This document shows positions 5,166 through 11,651 of a stretch of 11,651 nucleotides of DNA, one piece after another. Source of the DNA: Austwickia sp039812465 (GTDB lineage Bacteria; Actinomycetota; Actinomycetes; Actinomycetales; Dermatophilaceae); the NCBI GenBank assembly GCA_039812465.1, contig JBDIAS010000098.1, forward strand, positions 1-11,651, read 5' to 3'. Below the pieces are notes generated by a model. That model ran no database searches and was not told the DNA's origin. It was given only the letters and a program-made list of their open reading frames with translations. Made by a program: the position numbers and the translations under genes. Every line of letters begins with the position of its first letter. The stretch's first letter is position 1.

Positions 5166-6563
5166 GTGATTCGGACCGCGCTCGCCGTCACCGCCGGCAA
5201 GGCCGCCCGCGCCGTGACCCGGCTGCGCGGCGGGGGGTCCGCGCTGCCCGGTCTCGTCGTCGAGCGCCTGGACCCCACGTTCCTGCGCCGCGCGCTGGGC
5301 GATCTGCCCCACGGGATCGTCGTGGTCTCAGGGACGAACGGCAAGACCACGACCACCAAGCTGCTCACCGCGGTGCTGCGGGCCCACGGACTGAAAGTCT
5401 TCAGCAACCCGACCGGCAGCAACTTCACCCGCGGCGTGATCTCCGCCATGCTGGCCGAGGTCCGCCCGGACGGGCGGCTGTATGCCGACGTCGCCGTGGT
5501 CGAGCTCGACGAGGCCCACTCGCTGCGCTTCGCGCGCGCTGTGACCCCGACGCACGCCCTGCTGCTCAACGTCGCCCGTGACCAGCTCGATCGGTTCGCC
5601 GAGATCGACCACACCGCGGAACTGCTCGCGCGGCTGGCCGAAATGACCAGCACCGGGTTCGTGCTCAACCGCGACGACTCGTACATCTCCCGCATCGCCC
5701 GCCGCGCCGCCACACGCGTCGGTAGCCCGGCCTCGCGCACCGCCTCGGCGCCGGGCACCTGCTCGGCGCCGACGATCCGCTACTTCGGCGTCCACCCCGA
5801 CATCGCCGACCGGCTGCCCGAACTGCAGGAAGCCGACCTGCGCGACGACCTCGACGAGACCACCCCGGCGCTGGGCGGCGCCGACGGGCTGCTGCGCACG
5901 CTGGACGAGCACCGCTTCGAGGTCGTGTTCGAGGACGGCGTGACCGTGGGGCCGCTGCACCTGCGCCAGCGTGGTCTGGCGGCGATGATCAACGCCGCGG
6001 CGGCCGCGACCACCGCACGGCTCGTCCTCGGGGAGGGGTTCGACGCGGCCACCGCCGCGCGGGCGCTGGAGGCGTCGGCGCCGCCCTTCGGGCGCGGGGA
6101 GGTCATCGACGCGGACGGCCAGCCGCTGGAACTGGTCCTGGTCAAGAACCCGGCCGGCTTCACGGTGGCGCTGGGCACGTACTCCTCCACGCCAGTCGCG
6201 ACGATGATCGCGATCAACGACGACTACGCGGACGGTACGGATGTGAGCTGGCTCTATGACGTGTCGTTCGACGCGTTGGCGGAGCGGGGCGTGGCCCTGA
6301 CCAGCGGGGTCCGCGCCTATGACATGGCGCTGCGGCTCGCGTACGACGACATCGACACCGCCGCCGTACAACCCGACCTGCCGCGCGCCCTGGACGCCTT
6401 CCTGGCCGCGCACCCGACCGAACCCACGCGGATCTTCTGCACCTACACGGCGATGCTGGCGCTGCGCAAGATCCTCTCGGCGCGCTACGGGCTGGCCGCG
6501 ATGGGGGAGGACCCGGCCGCCATCGGCGTGGGGAGCGGGCCTGGGACGGGTGGCAGCTCATGA
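5166..6563 (+). CDS. murT: Lipid II isoglutaminyl synthase, Mur-ligase subunit MurT
   Basis: The 465-residue protein is the ATP-using half of the MurT/GatD amidotransferase. It activates the alpha-carboxylate of D-glutamate in the lipid II stem peptide so that GatD-derived ammonia gives D-isoglutamine, at the inner face of the membrane. The Mur-ligase P-loop GTNGKTTTTK lies at 56-65. The ELDEAHS block at 113-119 and NVARDQLDRFAEIDH at 135-149 are typical of MurT. The C-terminal DUF1727 domain spans about 325-435 and includes VKNPAGF and DVSWLYD (359-365), the region holding the conserved Asp implicated in ammonia use. Characterised Firmicute MurT proteins carry a four-Cys zinc ribbon; this one has only Cys199 and Cys425, so the ribbon is absent. 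GTG 5166 is chosen because conserved sequence starts there and upstream codons fall in repeat DNA. Its stop overlaps the gatD start (ATGA). Confidence 0.95.
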   Translation: MIRTALAVTAGKAARAVTRLRGGGSALPGLVVERLDPTFLRRALGDLPHGIVVVSGTNGKTTTTKLLTAVLRAHGLKVFSNPTGSNFTRGVISAMLAEVRPDGRLYADVAVVELDEAHSLRFARAVTPTHALLLNVARDQLDRFAEIDHTAELLARLAEMTSTGFVLNRDDSYISRIARRAATRVGSPASRTASAPGTCSAPTIRYFGVHPDIADRLPELQEADLRDDLDETTPALGGADGLLRTLDEHRFEVVFEDGVTVGPLHLRQRGLAAMINAAAAATTARLVLGEGFDAATAARALEASAPPFGRGEVIDADGQPLELVLVKNPAGFTVALGTYSSTPVATMIAINDDYADGTDVSWLYDVSFDALAERGVALTSGVRAYDMALRLAYDDIDTAAVQPDLPRALDAFLAAHPTEPTRIFCTYTAMLALRKILSARYGLAAMGEDPAAIGVGSGPGTGGSS

Positions 6564-7555
6564 GCGCCCACCCTGGGGAGACGCGAGGGGCCTCGTCGTC
6601 GACGTTCGATGCCGCCCCCTCGCCGACGTTCGGCACCGCTTCGACCGCGACATTCGGCGCCGCCGCCCCCTCGCCGGCCTTCGGCCCCGCCGCCTGGCCC
6701 GCGGTCTACGAGCCGGAGGGCCCGAGCAAGGGGCGCGTCGTACTGGTGCACCTGTACCCCCGCGAGATGTCCATCTACGGCGACCTCGGCAACACGCGCG
6801 TCCTGCAGCAGCGACTCGTCCGGCACGGGTACACCTGCGAGGTCCGGGCCCACGCCCCGGGCGAGAAGTTCGCGACGGACGCGCACCTGGTTTTCGGCGG
6901 CGGCGGGCAGGACTCCGGCCAGGCGCGCGTCGAGGACGACCTGGCTCGCGTCGCGCCCGAACTGCGCGCGCTCGCGGCCGACGACGTCCCGATGCTCATG
7001 ATCTGCGGCATGTACCAACTGTTCGGCAACGCCTTCGTCACCACCACGGGCCAGCGGCTTCCCGGCCTGGGCATCCTCGACGTGACGACCACCGGCGGCG
7101 CCCACCGGATGATCGGCCCGATCGTGCTGCGCACCCGCTACGGCGAGGTGGTCGGCTACGAGAACCACTCGGGGCGCACGGTGCTCGGCCCCGCGCAGGC
7201 GGCGTTCGGCGAGGTGCTCCACGGCAGCGGCAACAACCCGACCGACGGCAGCGAGGGCGCGGTCGTCCGCGCGGTGCACGGCAGCTACCTGCACGGCCCC
7301 CTACTGCCCGCGAACCCGGCGGTCGCCGACGGGCTGATCGCCGCGGCCGTACGGCGGGCGCTGGGCCGCCCGTTCGAGCCCGAACCGCTGGACGATTCCC
7401 TGGCCGAGGCGGCCCGCACGCGCCAGATCCGGCGGCTGCTCGCCCAGGGCCGCGACGCCCACCCCGCCCGGCGGGCGGTGCGGAAGGCGGGCGACCGGCT
7501 GCGCGCCCGGCGCTCCGGCGGCGAGCCGAGAAACCGTACGCAGACCACGATCTGA
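6560..7555 (+). CDS. gatD: Lipid II isoglutaminyl synthase, glutaminase subunit GatD
   Basis: This 331-residue class I glutamine amidotransferase (CobB/CobQ-like) hydrolyses glutamine and passes ammonia to MurT. The nucleophile is Cys149 in MLMICGMYQLFG. The catalytic His is His245 in GSYLHGPLLPANP. The oxyanion region is the GGGGQD block at 113-118, and YENHSGRT (200-207) is another family hallmark. The gene starts inside the murT stop (ATGA overlap), consistent with a 1:1 complex. Unlike GatD proteins of about 240-260 residues, it has an N-terminal extension of some 55 residues rich in Ser, Ala, Thr and Pro, with four loose repeats of a (T/A)F(G/D)xA motif (residues 15-46). It also has a basic C-terminal tail of about 35 residues. 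Homology begins near GRVVLVHLYPREMSIYGDLG (58-77), so the true start might be internal. However, the overlap with murT and the lack of a good internal ATG favour the long form. Confidence 0.95.
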   Translation: MSAHPGETRGASSSTFDAAPSPTFGTASTATFGAAAPSPAFGPAAWPAVYEPEGPSKGRVVLVHLYPREMSIYGDLGNTRVLQQRLVRHGYTCEVRAHAPGEKFATDAHLVFGGGGQDSGQARVEDDLARVAPELRALAADDVPMLMICGMYQLFGNAFVTTTGQRLPGLGILDVTTTGGAHRMIGPIVLRTRYGEVVGYENHSGRTVLGPAQAAFGEVLHGSGNNPTDGSEGAVVRAVHGSYLHGPLLPANPAVADGLIAAAVRRALGRPFEPEPLDDSLAEAARTRQIRRLLAQGRDAHPARRAVRKAGDRLRARRSGGEPRNRTQTTI

Positions 7556-7636
7556 CCCCGCGCCGATCTGAACCCCGCCCCGACCTGACCGGGGTCCCGG
7601 CCTGGCGCCGTCGCTGGGGCGGCGCGTCTGCCCGGG

Positions 7637-7737
7637 CCTGACATCACCGTGGGGTAACCCACCTCGGGGTGGGAGATCACACCCCGTACGAGTGTGTCGT
7701 CCCACCTCGAGGTGGGTCAGCCTCTGGTGATGTCAGG
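7637..7737. terminator. 101-bp nested palindrome at a convergent gene junction
   Basis: CCTGACATCACC (7637-7648) is the exact reverse complement of GGTGATGTCAGG (7726-7737). Inside are two more symmetric units at mirrored positions: the hairpin CCCACC-TCGG-GGTGGG (7658-7673) and the perfect 16-bp palindrome CCCACCTCGAGGTGGG (7701-7716). Near the centre, ACAC...GTAC...GTGT is again symmetric. The whole element is therefore an inverted repeat of two halves of about 50 bp, each with its own hairpin. It lies between gatD (plus) and the flippase-like gene (minus), and the minus gene's TGA stop falls inside the right arm. A bidirectional terminator is the simplest role, but there is no T-tract. A small palindromic mobile element is the alternative. 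The 81 bp before it (7556-7636) hold nothing clear. Confidence 0.75.
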
Positions 7738-9022
7738 TGGAGGCCCGGTCGACGTCGGCTCCGCTGCCGTCGGCGTCCCTGTCGGCCTGCGCTGGGCCGT
7801 GCGCGGCGGTGGCCCCGTCGTCGCTCGCCGCGTTGACCGCGTCACCGCTCGCCGCGTCGGCCGCTTCGTCGCGTGCCAGGCTGTGCGCCGCGTCGGACCC
7901 TGAGCCGGGCACTGAGCCGGGCCCTGAGCCGTCCGCCGCGCCGTGCTCCACCTGGCCCACGTGGTAGTGGGTGCGGGTCAGCGACCAGGCGCCCGCGGCC
8001 AGCAACCCGAGCGGGATCTCCAGGATGTGGCTGTAGATCGCGAACAGCAGGACGGCGGCGGCGGCGGACTGGCCGTTCGCGCCGAAGGCGACCATGAGCC
8101 ACGCGGCCAGCTCGGTCACGCCGATCCCGCCGGGCGTGATCGGCACCATCGTCAGCATGCGCGACAGCGCGTAGCAGGCGAACGCCTGCGCCCACGGCAG
8201 GTCGATCCCGAACGCCAGCATGCACTCGCGGAACAAGAAGAAGTAGATCCCGAGGAAGCCGACGATCCCGCCCGTCAGGCGGAGCCACCCGGGGCGTACC
8301 ACGTCGATGATGCGCCCGCGGATGTCGACCGCAACGACTTCCAGGTCCTGCGTCAGCGGTTTGCCGAGGACACGCAACACCGGCGCGACGATCCGGTTCA
8401 GGAACCGCCCGATCGCGTGCGCGCTGCGGTCCGACACCAGGATCGCCAGCGCGAGCCCCAGCATCACGGCGGCGACGACGATCGCGAAGATCACCCCGTA
8501 GAGGAACTGCTGCGGGAGCGCGGTGGCGCCTGCCGCCAGCAACCACAGGGCCGCGGCCAGCGGCAACGCGGCGCGGATCAGCATGTTCCAGATCGAGGTG
8601 ATGATCAGGGACGTGCCGATGTTGCGGTGGCTGAACCCCCACGAGCGGAAGATCGCGTATTGGGCGGCGACTCCCACCGCGCCGCCGCCCGGCATCGAGT
8701 TGGACACGCCGGAGCCGCAGAGATTGACGATGAGCGCGGGCGCGTGCCGCATGCCGGGCAGCGACGCCGCCAGCGTGAACGTGTAGGCCCACAGGCCCGC
8801 GAGCATCATCCCGAACAGCAACGCCGCTTTGCCCCACCCGATCTGTTGCATCTCGCGGAGAATCTGGGGCCAGGTCGTATGGGTGAGCCACGGCAGGACC
8901 CACCCGAGCAGGAACACCGCGACCCCGAGACCCACGACGATCTGGACAAGGCGTTTCATCACGTCGGCGGCGGTCCGCGGGCGTACGGCGGGAGCCTCCC
9001 CGGACAGATCGAGTCCCTCCAC
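7733..9022 (-). CDS. Flippase-like / LPG synthase TM-domain membrane protein (UPF0104)
   Basis: The 429-residue polytopic membrane protein belongs to the lysylphosphatidylglycerol-synthase transmembrane / UPF0104 family (PF03706, TIGR00374). Hydrophobic segments occur near 25-46, 65-88, 136-165, 173-196, 250-272, 287-313 and 320-347. The two family glycine signatures are present: SNSMPGGGAVGVAAQY at 107-122 and PITPGGIGVTE at 294-304. It lacks the soluble aminoacyl-transfer domain of MprF, so it is not a complete lysyl-PG synthase. Stand-alone members are often proposed to move or modify lipid-linked sugars, but function here is unproven. The C-terminal 70 residues are a hydrophilic Asp/Ala/Gly-rich tail. 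The start is GTG 9022, preceded by a strong GAGGGGGA ribosome binding site. It follows the PIG-L deacetylase gene by 18 bp, so the two form an operon. Confidence 0.9.
   Translation of the reverse strand: MEGLDLSGEAPAVRPRTAADVMKRLVQIVVGLGVAVFLLGWVLPWLTHTTWPQILREMQQIGWGKAALLFGMMLAGLWAYTFTLAASLPGMRHAPALIVNLCGSGVSNSMPGGGAVGVAAQYAIFRSWGFSHRNIGTSLIITSIWNMLIRAALPLAAALWLLAAGATALPQQFLYGVIFAIVVAAVMLGLALAILVSDRSAHAIGRFLNRIVAPVLRVLGKPLTQDLEVVAVDIRGRIIDVVRPGWLRLTGGIVGFLGIYFFLFRECMLAFGIDLPWAQAFACYALSRMLTMVPITPGGIGVTELAAWLMVAFGANGQSAAAAVLLFAIYSHILEIPLGLLAAGAWSLTRTHYHVGQVEHGAADGSGPGSVPGSGSDAAHSLARDEAADAASGDAVNAASDDGATAAHGPAQADRDADGSGADVDRAST
7899..7934. repeat. 12-bp triplicate in the tail of the flippase-like gene
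   Basis: Three 12-bp units (7899, 7911, 7923) share CTGAGCCG with small changes (CCTGAGCCGGGC, ACTGAGCCGGGC, CCTGAGCCGTCC). On the minus strand they encode the four-residue repeats GSGS, GSVP and GSGP of the disordered acidic tail. The period keeps the reading frame, so it is coding low complexity and not a regulatory site. Confidence 0.75.
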
Positions 9023-9040
9023 TGCGTCCCCCTCGCGGTT

Positions 9041-9913
9041 TCAGGGCCTGCTTGCGCTGGGCAAACCGGCAAAGATGTCGGTGGCGAGCCTACTCGCGCG
9101 TCGGGTCGCCCCCGTCGAGCTGGCGCCCTGCCGTCCCGGCGGGGGCGCCTCCACGTACCACTCCCGCGCGAACGTCAGCGCGAACAGCGGGCGTGGCAGC
9201 CGCAGGAAAGCCGCCAGCGTGCGGTCCGCCCCGTCGTCCGCCGCGGCCTGGGTGGCGTGGGCCGCCATCGCGGCCCGTTTCGCGGCGGCGAAGGCGCGTA
9301 CGTCGATCCGGTGGGTGATCTGCGCGCGGGGCGTGAAGGCCCGACGGAACGCGGTCGGGTCGAAATCGGGGGGGTAGCGGTAGACCTTGCCGACGAGTTC
9401 CACGGCCCGGGCGATCAGCTCCCGCGGGATCGTCGCCTCCAGCAGCCGCGGGGTCCCGGCGATCCGGGCGCCGAGGCGGCCGACCTCATGGACTCGTACG
9501 TGATCTCGGTGCCCATACCCGCCCGCGGCGTCGTACGACAGCAGGACATCCGCGCGCTCGTCGTCCAACACGTCGGCGAGCCGGGCCGCCGCCTCGTGGG
9601 TCTCCGCGCGGCAGAACCGGATCCCGCCGGGTCCGTCGGGCGGGATGTCGCCGACCATCCCGGAGTCGCCGTAGCCGAGGTGGACCACCCGCGCCACGCC
9701 GAGCGCCCGGGCGCTGGTCGCGAGCTCGGCGAGCCGGCGTCGGCCGAGTTCTCCGTCGTCCCGATGCGCCGCCGACGTCAGTCCCAGGTCGCCGTCCGTC
9801 GCGACCGCGATGACGACGCGGTGCCCGGCGGCCGCCGCCTTCGCGAGCGTGCCTGCGGTGAGCAGCGCCTCGTCGTCCGGGTGGGCGTGGAAGGCCACGA
9901 CGGTAGGGCTCAT
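9041..9913 (-). CDS. PIG-L family (MshB-like) N-acetyl-sugar deacetylase
   Basis: The 290-residue cytoplasmic zinc hydrolase is of the PIG-L/LmbE family. AHPDDE at 10-15 supplies His11 and Asp14 as metal ligands and Asp13 as the likely general base. GGYGHRDHVRVH at 131-142 supplies His138 as the third ligand. These match the residues used by MshB, which deacetylates GlcNAc-inositol in mycothiol synthesis. Relatives deacetylate other GlcNAc-linked molecules or mycothiol conjugates (Mca), so the substrate is open. The C-terminus is a short Ala/Ser-rich tail. ATG 9913 is chosen because homology begins at once (TVVAFHAHPDDE) and a weak GAAG lies 10 nt upstream; an in-frame ATG at 9952 has no ribosome binding site. 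It is first in an operon with the flippase-like gene and divergent from a GT4 gene 141 bp away. Confidence 0.92.
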   Translation of the reverse strand: MSPTVVAFHAHPDDEALLTAGTLAKAAAAGHRVVIAVATDGDLGLTSAAHRDDGELGRRRLAELATSARALGVARVVHLGYGDSGMVGDIPPDGPGGIRFCRAETHEAAARLADVLDDERADVLLSYDAAGGYGHRDHVRVHEVGRLGARIAGTPRLLEATIPRELIARAVELVGKVYRYPPDFDPTAFRRAFTPRAQITHRIDVRAFAAAKRAAMAAHATQAAADDGADRTLAAFLRLPRPLFALTFAREWYVEAPPPGRQGASSTGATRRASRLATDIFAGLPSASRP

Positions 9914-10013
9914 GTGCAAATCTTCGCGCACCCGTGAGCGCCGCCGCGACATCCCGGCGCGTCGCGGCCCGGCGCGCAACGCTCGGACGCGCCCCCGCCC
10001 CGCCTCCCGCGGA

Positions 10014-10029
10014 GGGCGCCCGAGCGCCC
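10014..10029. other. Short perfect hairpin in the PIG-L/GT4 divergent region
   Basis: GGGCGC-CCGA-GCGCCC has a perfect 6-bp stem and 4-base loop. It lies 25 bp before the GT4 start in the 141-bp spacer between two divergent genes. It could be an operator, or a 5'-leader structure if transcription starts upstream of it. In DNA this GC-rich, a chance occurrence is quite possible. A GATTCT (10041-10046) just after it is a weak -10 candidate for a leaderless GT4 transcript. Confidence 0.35.
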
Positions 10030-10054
10030 CGCGCGTGTGCGATTCTTTTCCGTT

Positions 10055-11224
10055 GTGAAGGTCGCCCTGCTGTCCGACTGCTACCTGCCCCGCCTCGGCG
10101 GGATCGAGGTGCAGGTGCGGAGCCTGGCCTACCGGCTGCTGGAGGCCGGGCACGAGGTGGAGGTCTTCACGGCGACGCTGGGGGAGAACGACGAGCGCGG
10201 CGGCTACGTGGAAATCGTGGACGGGCTGCCGATCCACCGGATGGGCATGCAGCTGCCGGGGCGGCTGCCGGTCAACCCGCTGGCGGCCCGGGAGACCAAG
10301 CGGCGCCTGGTGGCGGGCGGCTTCGACGTAGCGCACGTGCACATGGGCATCACGAGCCCCTTCACGGTCGACGCCACCCGGGTCGCCCTGCAGGTCGGCC
10401 TGCCCGTGACGATGACCTGGCACTGCATGCTCGGGCCGGCGGAGCCCCTCTTCCACCTCAGCCAGATCGCGCGGATGTGGGCGCGTTCCGGGGTGGCCAT
10501 GAACGCCGTGTCCCGGGTGGCCGCCCGGCCGGTGCAGCGGGCCCTCGGCCGGATCGGCCCCGTCGAGGTGCTGCCGAACGGCATCGACTCCGACGTCTGG
10601 TGGCTCGGTGCCTCGGGGGCTGGCGGCGGGGCGCTGGAGCCGCCGCCCCGGGACGGCGAGCTGCAGGTGGTGAGCGCGATGCGGCTGGCGACCCGCAAGC
10701 GTCCGATCCCGTTCCTGGCCGTGCTGCGCACGGTCCGCGACGCGCTGCCCGGTCTTCCGTTCCGGGTCCTGATCCTGGGGGAGGGCCGGCTGGAGCCGCT
10801 CGTCCGCTCGTACGTCGAGCGCCACCAGATGACCGACTGGGTGCATCTGCCGGGCCGCGTGAGCCGGCCGGAGCTGCTGCAGATCTATCGCCGCTCGCAC
10901 GTGTACGTGTCTCCCGCCAAGCTCGAATCCTTCGGCATCGCGGCGCTGGAGGCGCGCTGCATGGGGCTGCCCGTGGTGACGCTCGCCTCCAGCGGCTGCG
11001 TGGAGTTCATTGACGACGGCGTCAACGGCTTCCTGGCCCGCGACGACGCCGGCATGGCCGGCGCCATCGCGGGCCTGCTCACCGACCACGCGCTGCGCGA
11101 GCGGATGTTTCGCCACAACGTGTCCGTTCCCCCGGAGCAGGACTGGTCGCGGGTGGTCGAGATGACGGTGCGCGAGTACCGACGGGCGGCGGCGCTGCGC
11201 GGCCTCACGCTCAACGTGTCCTGA
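10055..11224 (+). CDS. GT4-family glycosyltransferase (MshA/PIG-A-like)
   Basis: The 389-residue cytoplasmic GT-B glycosyltransferase has an N-terminal acceptor domain with SDCYLPRLGGIEVQV (7-21), the GGIE loop typical of GT4 enzymes and of PIG-A. The C-terminal nucleotide-sugar domain has RLATRKRP (210-217) and the retaining-GT signature ESFGIAALE (291-299, Glu-X7-Glu). VLPNGID (172-178) bridges the domains. It should transfer a sugar from a nucleotide donor with retention; GlcNAc is suggested only by the adjacent PIG-L deacetylase. GTG 10055 is chosen because MKVALLSDCY is the usual beginning of this family. An in-frame GTG at 10037 would add six residues and is equally without a ribosome binding site. 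Its stop is 5 bp from the stop of the convergent last gene. MshA, PimB-like mannosyltransferases and other GT4 enzymes cannot be separated by eye. Confidence 0.9.
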   Translation: MKVALLSDCYLPRLGGIEVQVRSLAYRLLEAGHEVEVFTATLGENDERGGYVEIVDGLPIHRMGMQLPGRLPVNPLAARETKRRLVAGGFDVAHVHMGITSPFTVDATRVALQVGLPVTMTWHCMLGPAEPLFHLSQIARMWARSGVAMNAVSRVAARPVQRALGRIGPVEVLPNGIDSDVWWLGASGAGGGALEPPPRDGELQVVSAMRLATRKRPIPFLAVLRTVRDALPGLPFRVLILGEGRLEPLVRSYVERHQMTDWVHLPGRVSRPELLQIYRRSHVYVSPAKLESFGIAALEARCMGLPVVTLASSGCVEFIDDGVNGFLARDDAGMAGAIAGLLTDHALRERMFRHNVSVPPEQDWSRVVEMTVREYRRAAALRGLTLNVS

Positions 11225-11229
11225 AGCCA

Positions 11230-11651
11230 TCAGGTGCGCTGCCGGCTCTCCCCGGCGGTGCGTCCCCGGCGGATCAGGCCGAGCGTCCCGGCCAACACCA
11301 TCAAGAGCCCCACCACGCCGAGCACGACGGGCCCGTAGCGGTCCCAGTCGATCATCTGGCCGGAGACGAGCTGCCACAGGGCGATACCGCCCATGGCGAC
11401 GCACGCGAGCCCCATGATGATCGCGGTCCAGTGGGGGCCTTCGATCCAGGTCTGGGCCGGCTGGGTGGGCGGCGTCGGCGACATGGGTGACGCAGGCGAC
11501 GTGGGTGACGCAGGCGACACGGGGGACGCAGGCGGCGTGGGCTGCGCGACCGGCGCGGGCGGGAGGGGCGGCGGGACCGCCGGCCCGGGCCGCGGGTCGG
11601 GTTCGGGGTCGGCGCTCGCCCAGGTGGTGGACGGCTCCTGCGCGGGCGTCT
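11230..11651 (-). CDS. Partial small membrane protein with Pro-rich N-terminus
   Basis: The gene enters from the right edge; about 139 residues are visible and the true start lies outside. The visible N-terminal 80 residues are rich in Pro, Ala, Ser, Thr and Asp, with repeats such as SPASPTSPASPMSPT, and should be disordered. A WIEGPHW segment follows, then two hydrophobic helices (TAIIMGLACVAMGGIALWQL and GPVVLGVVGLLMVLAGTLGL) and a short basic tail. A GTG at 11520 could serve as a start but has no ribosome binding site, and the proline-rich composition continues unbroken through it. I do not recognise a named family; such small two-helix proteins are common in actinobacteria. It converges on the GT4 gene with only 5 bp between stops, leaving no room for a separate terminator. 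Confidence 0.7.
   Translation of the reverse strand, partial: TPAQEPSTTWASADPEPDPRPGPAVPPPLPPAPVAQPTPPASPVSPASPTSPASPMSPTPPTQPAQTWIEGPHWTAIIMGLACVAMGGIALWQLVSGQMIDWDRYGPVVLGVVGLLMVLAGTLGLIRRGRTAGESRQRT

Noticed and set aside
7578..7594. CCCCG/CGGGG stem after gatD as a separate terminator.
   Set aside because: It is only a 5-bp stem in very GC-rich DNA without a T-tract, and is outclassed by the palindrome 43 bp downstream.
7733..9022. Full MprF lysylphosphatidylglycerol synthase.
   Set aside because: Only the membrane domain is present; the soluble aminoacyl-transfer domain is missing and the tail is low-complexity.
9914..11404. N-terminal extension of the PIG-L gene antisense to the GT4 gene.
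   Set aside because: It lies opposite the clearly coding GT4 gene, has no motifs, and the PIG-L fold starts right at the ATG at 9913.

Overview
The window is chromosomal DNA from a very high-GC Gram-positive bacterium, most likely an actinobacterium. The basis is strong G/C bias at third codon positions, frequent GTG starts, ATGA stop/start overlaps, a MurT/GatD pair, a HemY-type porphyrinogen oxidase and a PIG-L/GT4 pair of actinobacterial style. No rRNA, tRNA, CRISPR array, transposase or phage gene was found. I cannot name the species. A member of Propionibacteriales or a relative is only a guess.

Layout. Positions 1-158 hold a 46-bp direct repeat and no gene. Positions 159-3043 (minus strand) are a two-gene heme-related operon: a flavin porphyrinogen oxidase (hemY/cgoX type) whose stop overlaps the start of a radical SAM/SPASM protein. 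A 205-bp divergent promoter region with a ladder of GTCGAC sites separates it from a plus-strand PAP2-type membrane phosphatase (3249-4415). Positions 4416-5165 are 750 bp of noncoding DNA. They hold two arrays of a 52-bp tandem repeat, interrupted by a segment containing a 111-bp element with 17-bp perfect inverted ends. Next comes the plus-strand murT-gatD operon (5166-7555), which amidates the D-glutamate of lipid II. It ends at a convergent junction made of a 101-bp nested palindrome (7637-7737).

On the minus strand, 9913-7733 encodes a PIG-L-type deacetylase followed 18 bp later by a lysylphosphatidylglycerol-synthase-like/flippase-like membrane protein. A GT4 glycosyltransferase diverges from them (10055-11224). 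The last gene is a minus-strand membrane protein with a proline-rich N-terminal part; it runs off the right edge.

How they fit together. Four of the units bear on the envelope: MurT/GatD on peptidoglycan, PAP2 perhaps on a lipid pyrophosphate or phosphatidate, and the GT4 + PIG-L + flippase-like trio perhaps on an amino-sugar (glyco)lipid or thiol-like glycoside. The chemistry of the trio (transfer of an N-acetyl sugar, then de-N-acetylation) would match the first two steps of GPI-anchor and mycothiol synthesis, but substrates cannot be read from the sequence. The most unusual material is noncoding: the 52-bp arrays, the 111-bp inverted-repeat element, the 101-bp palindrome and the GTCGAC ladder.
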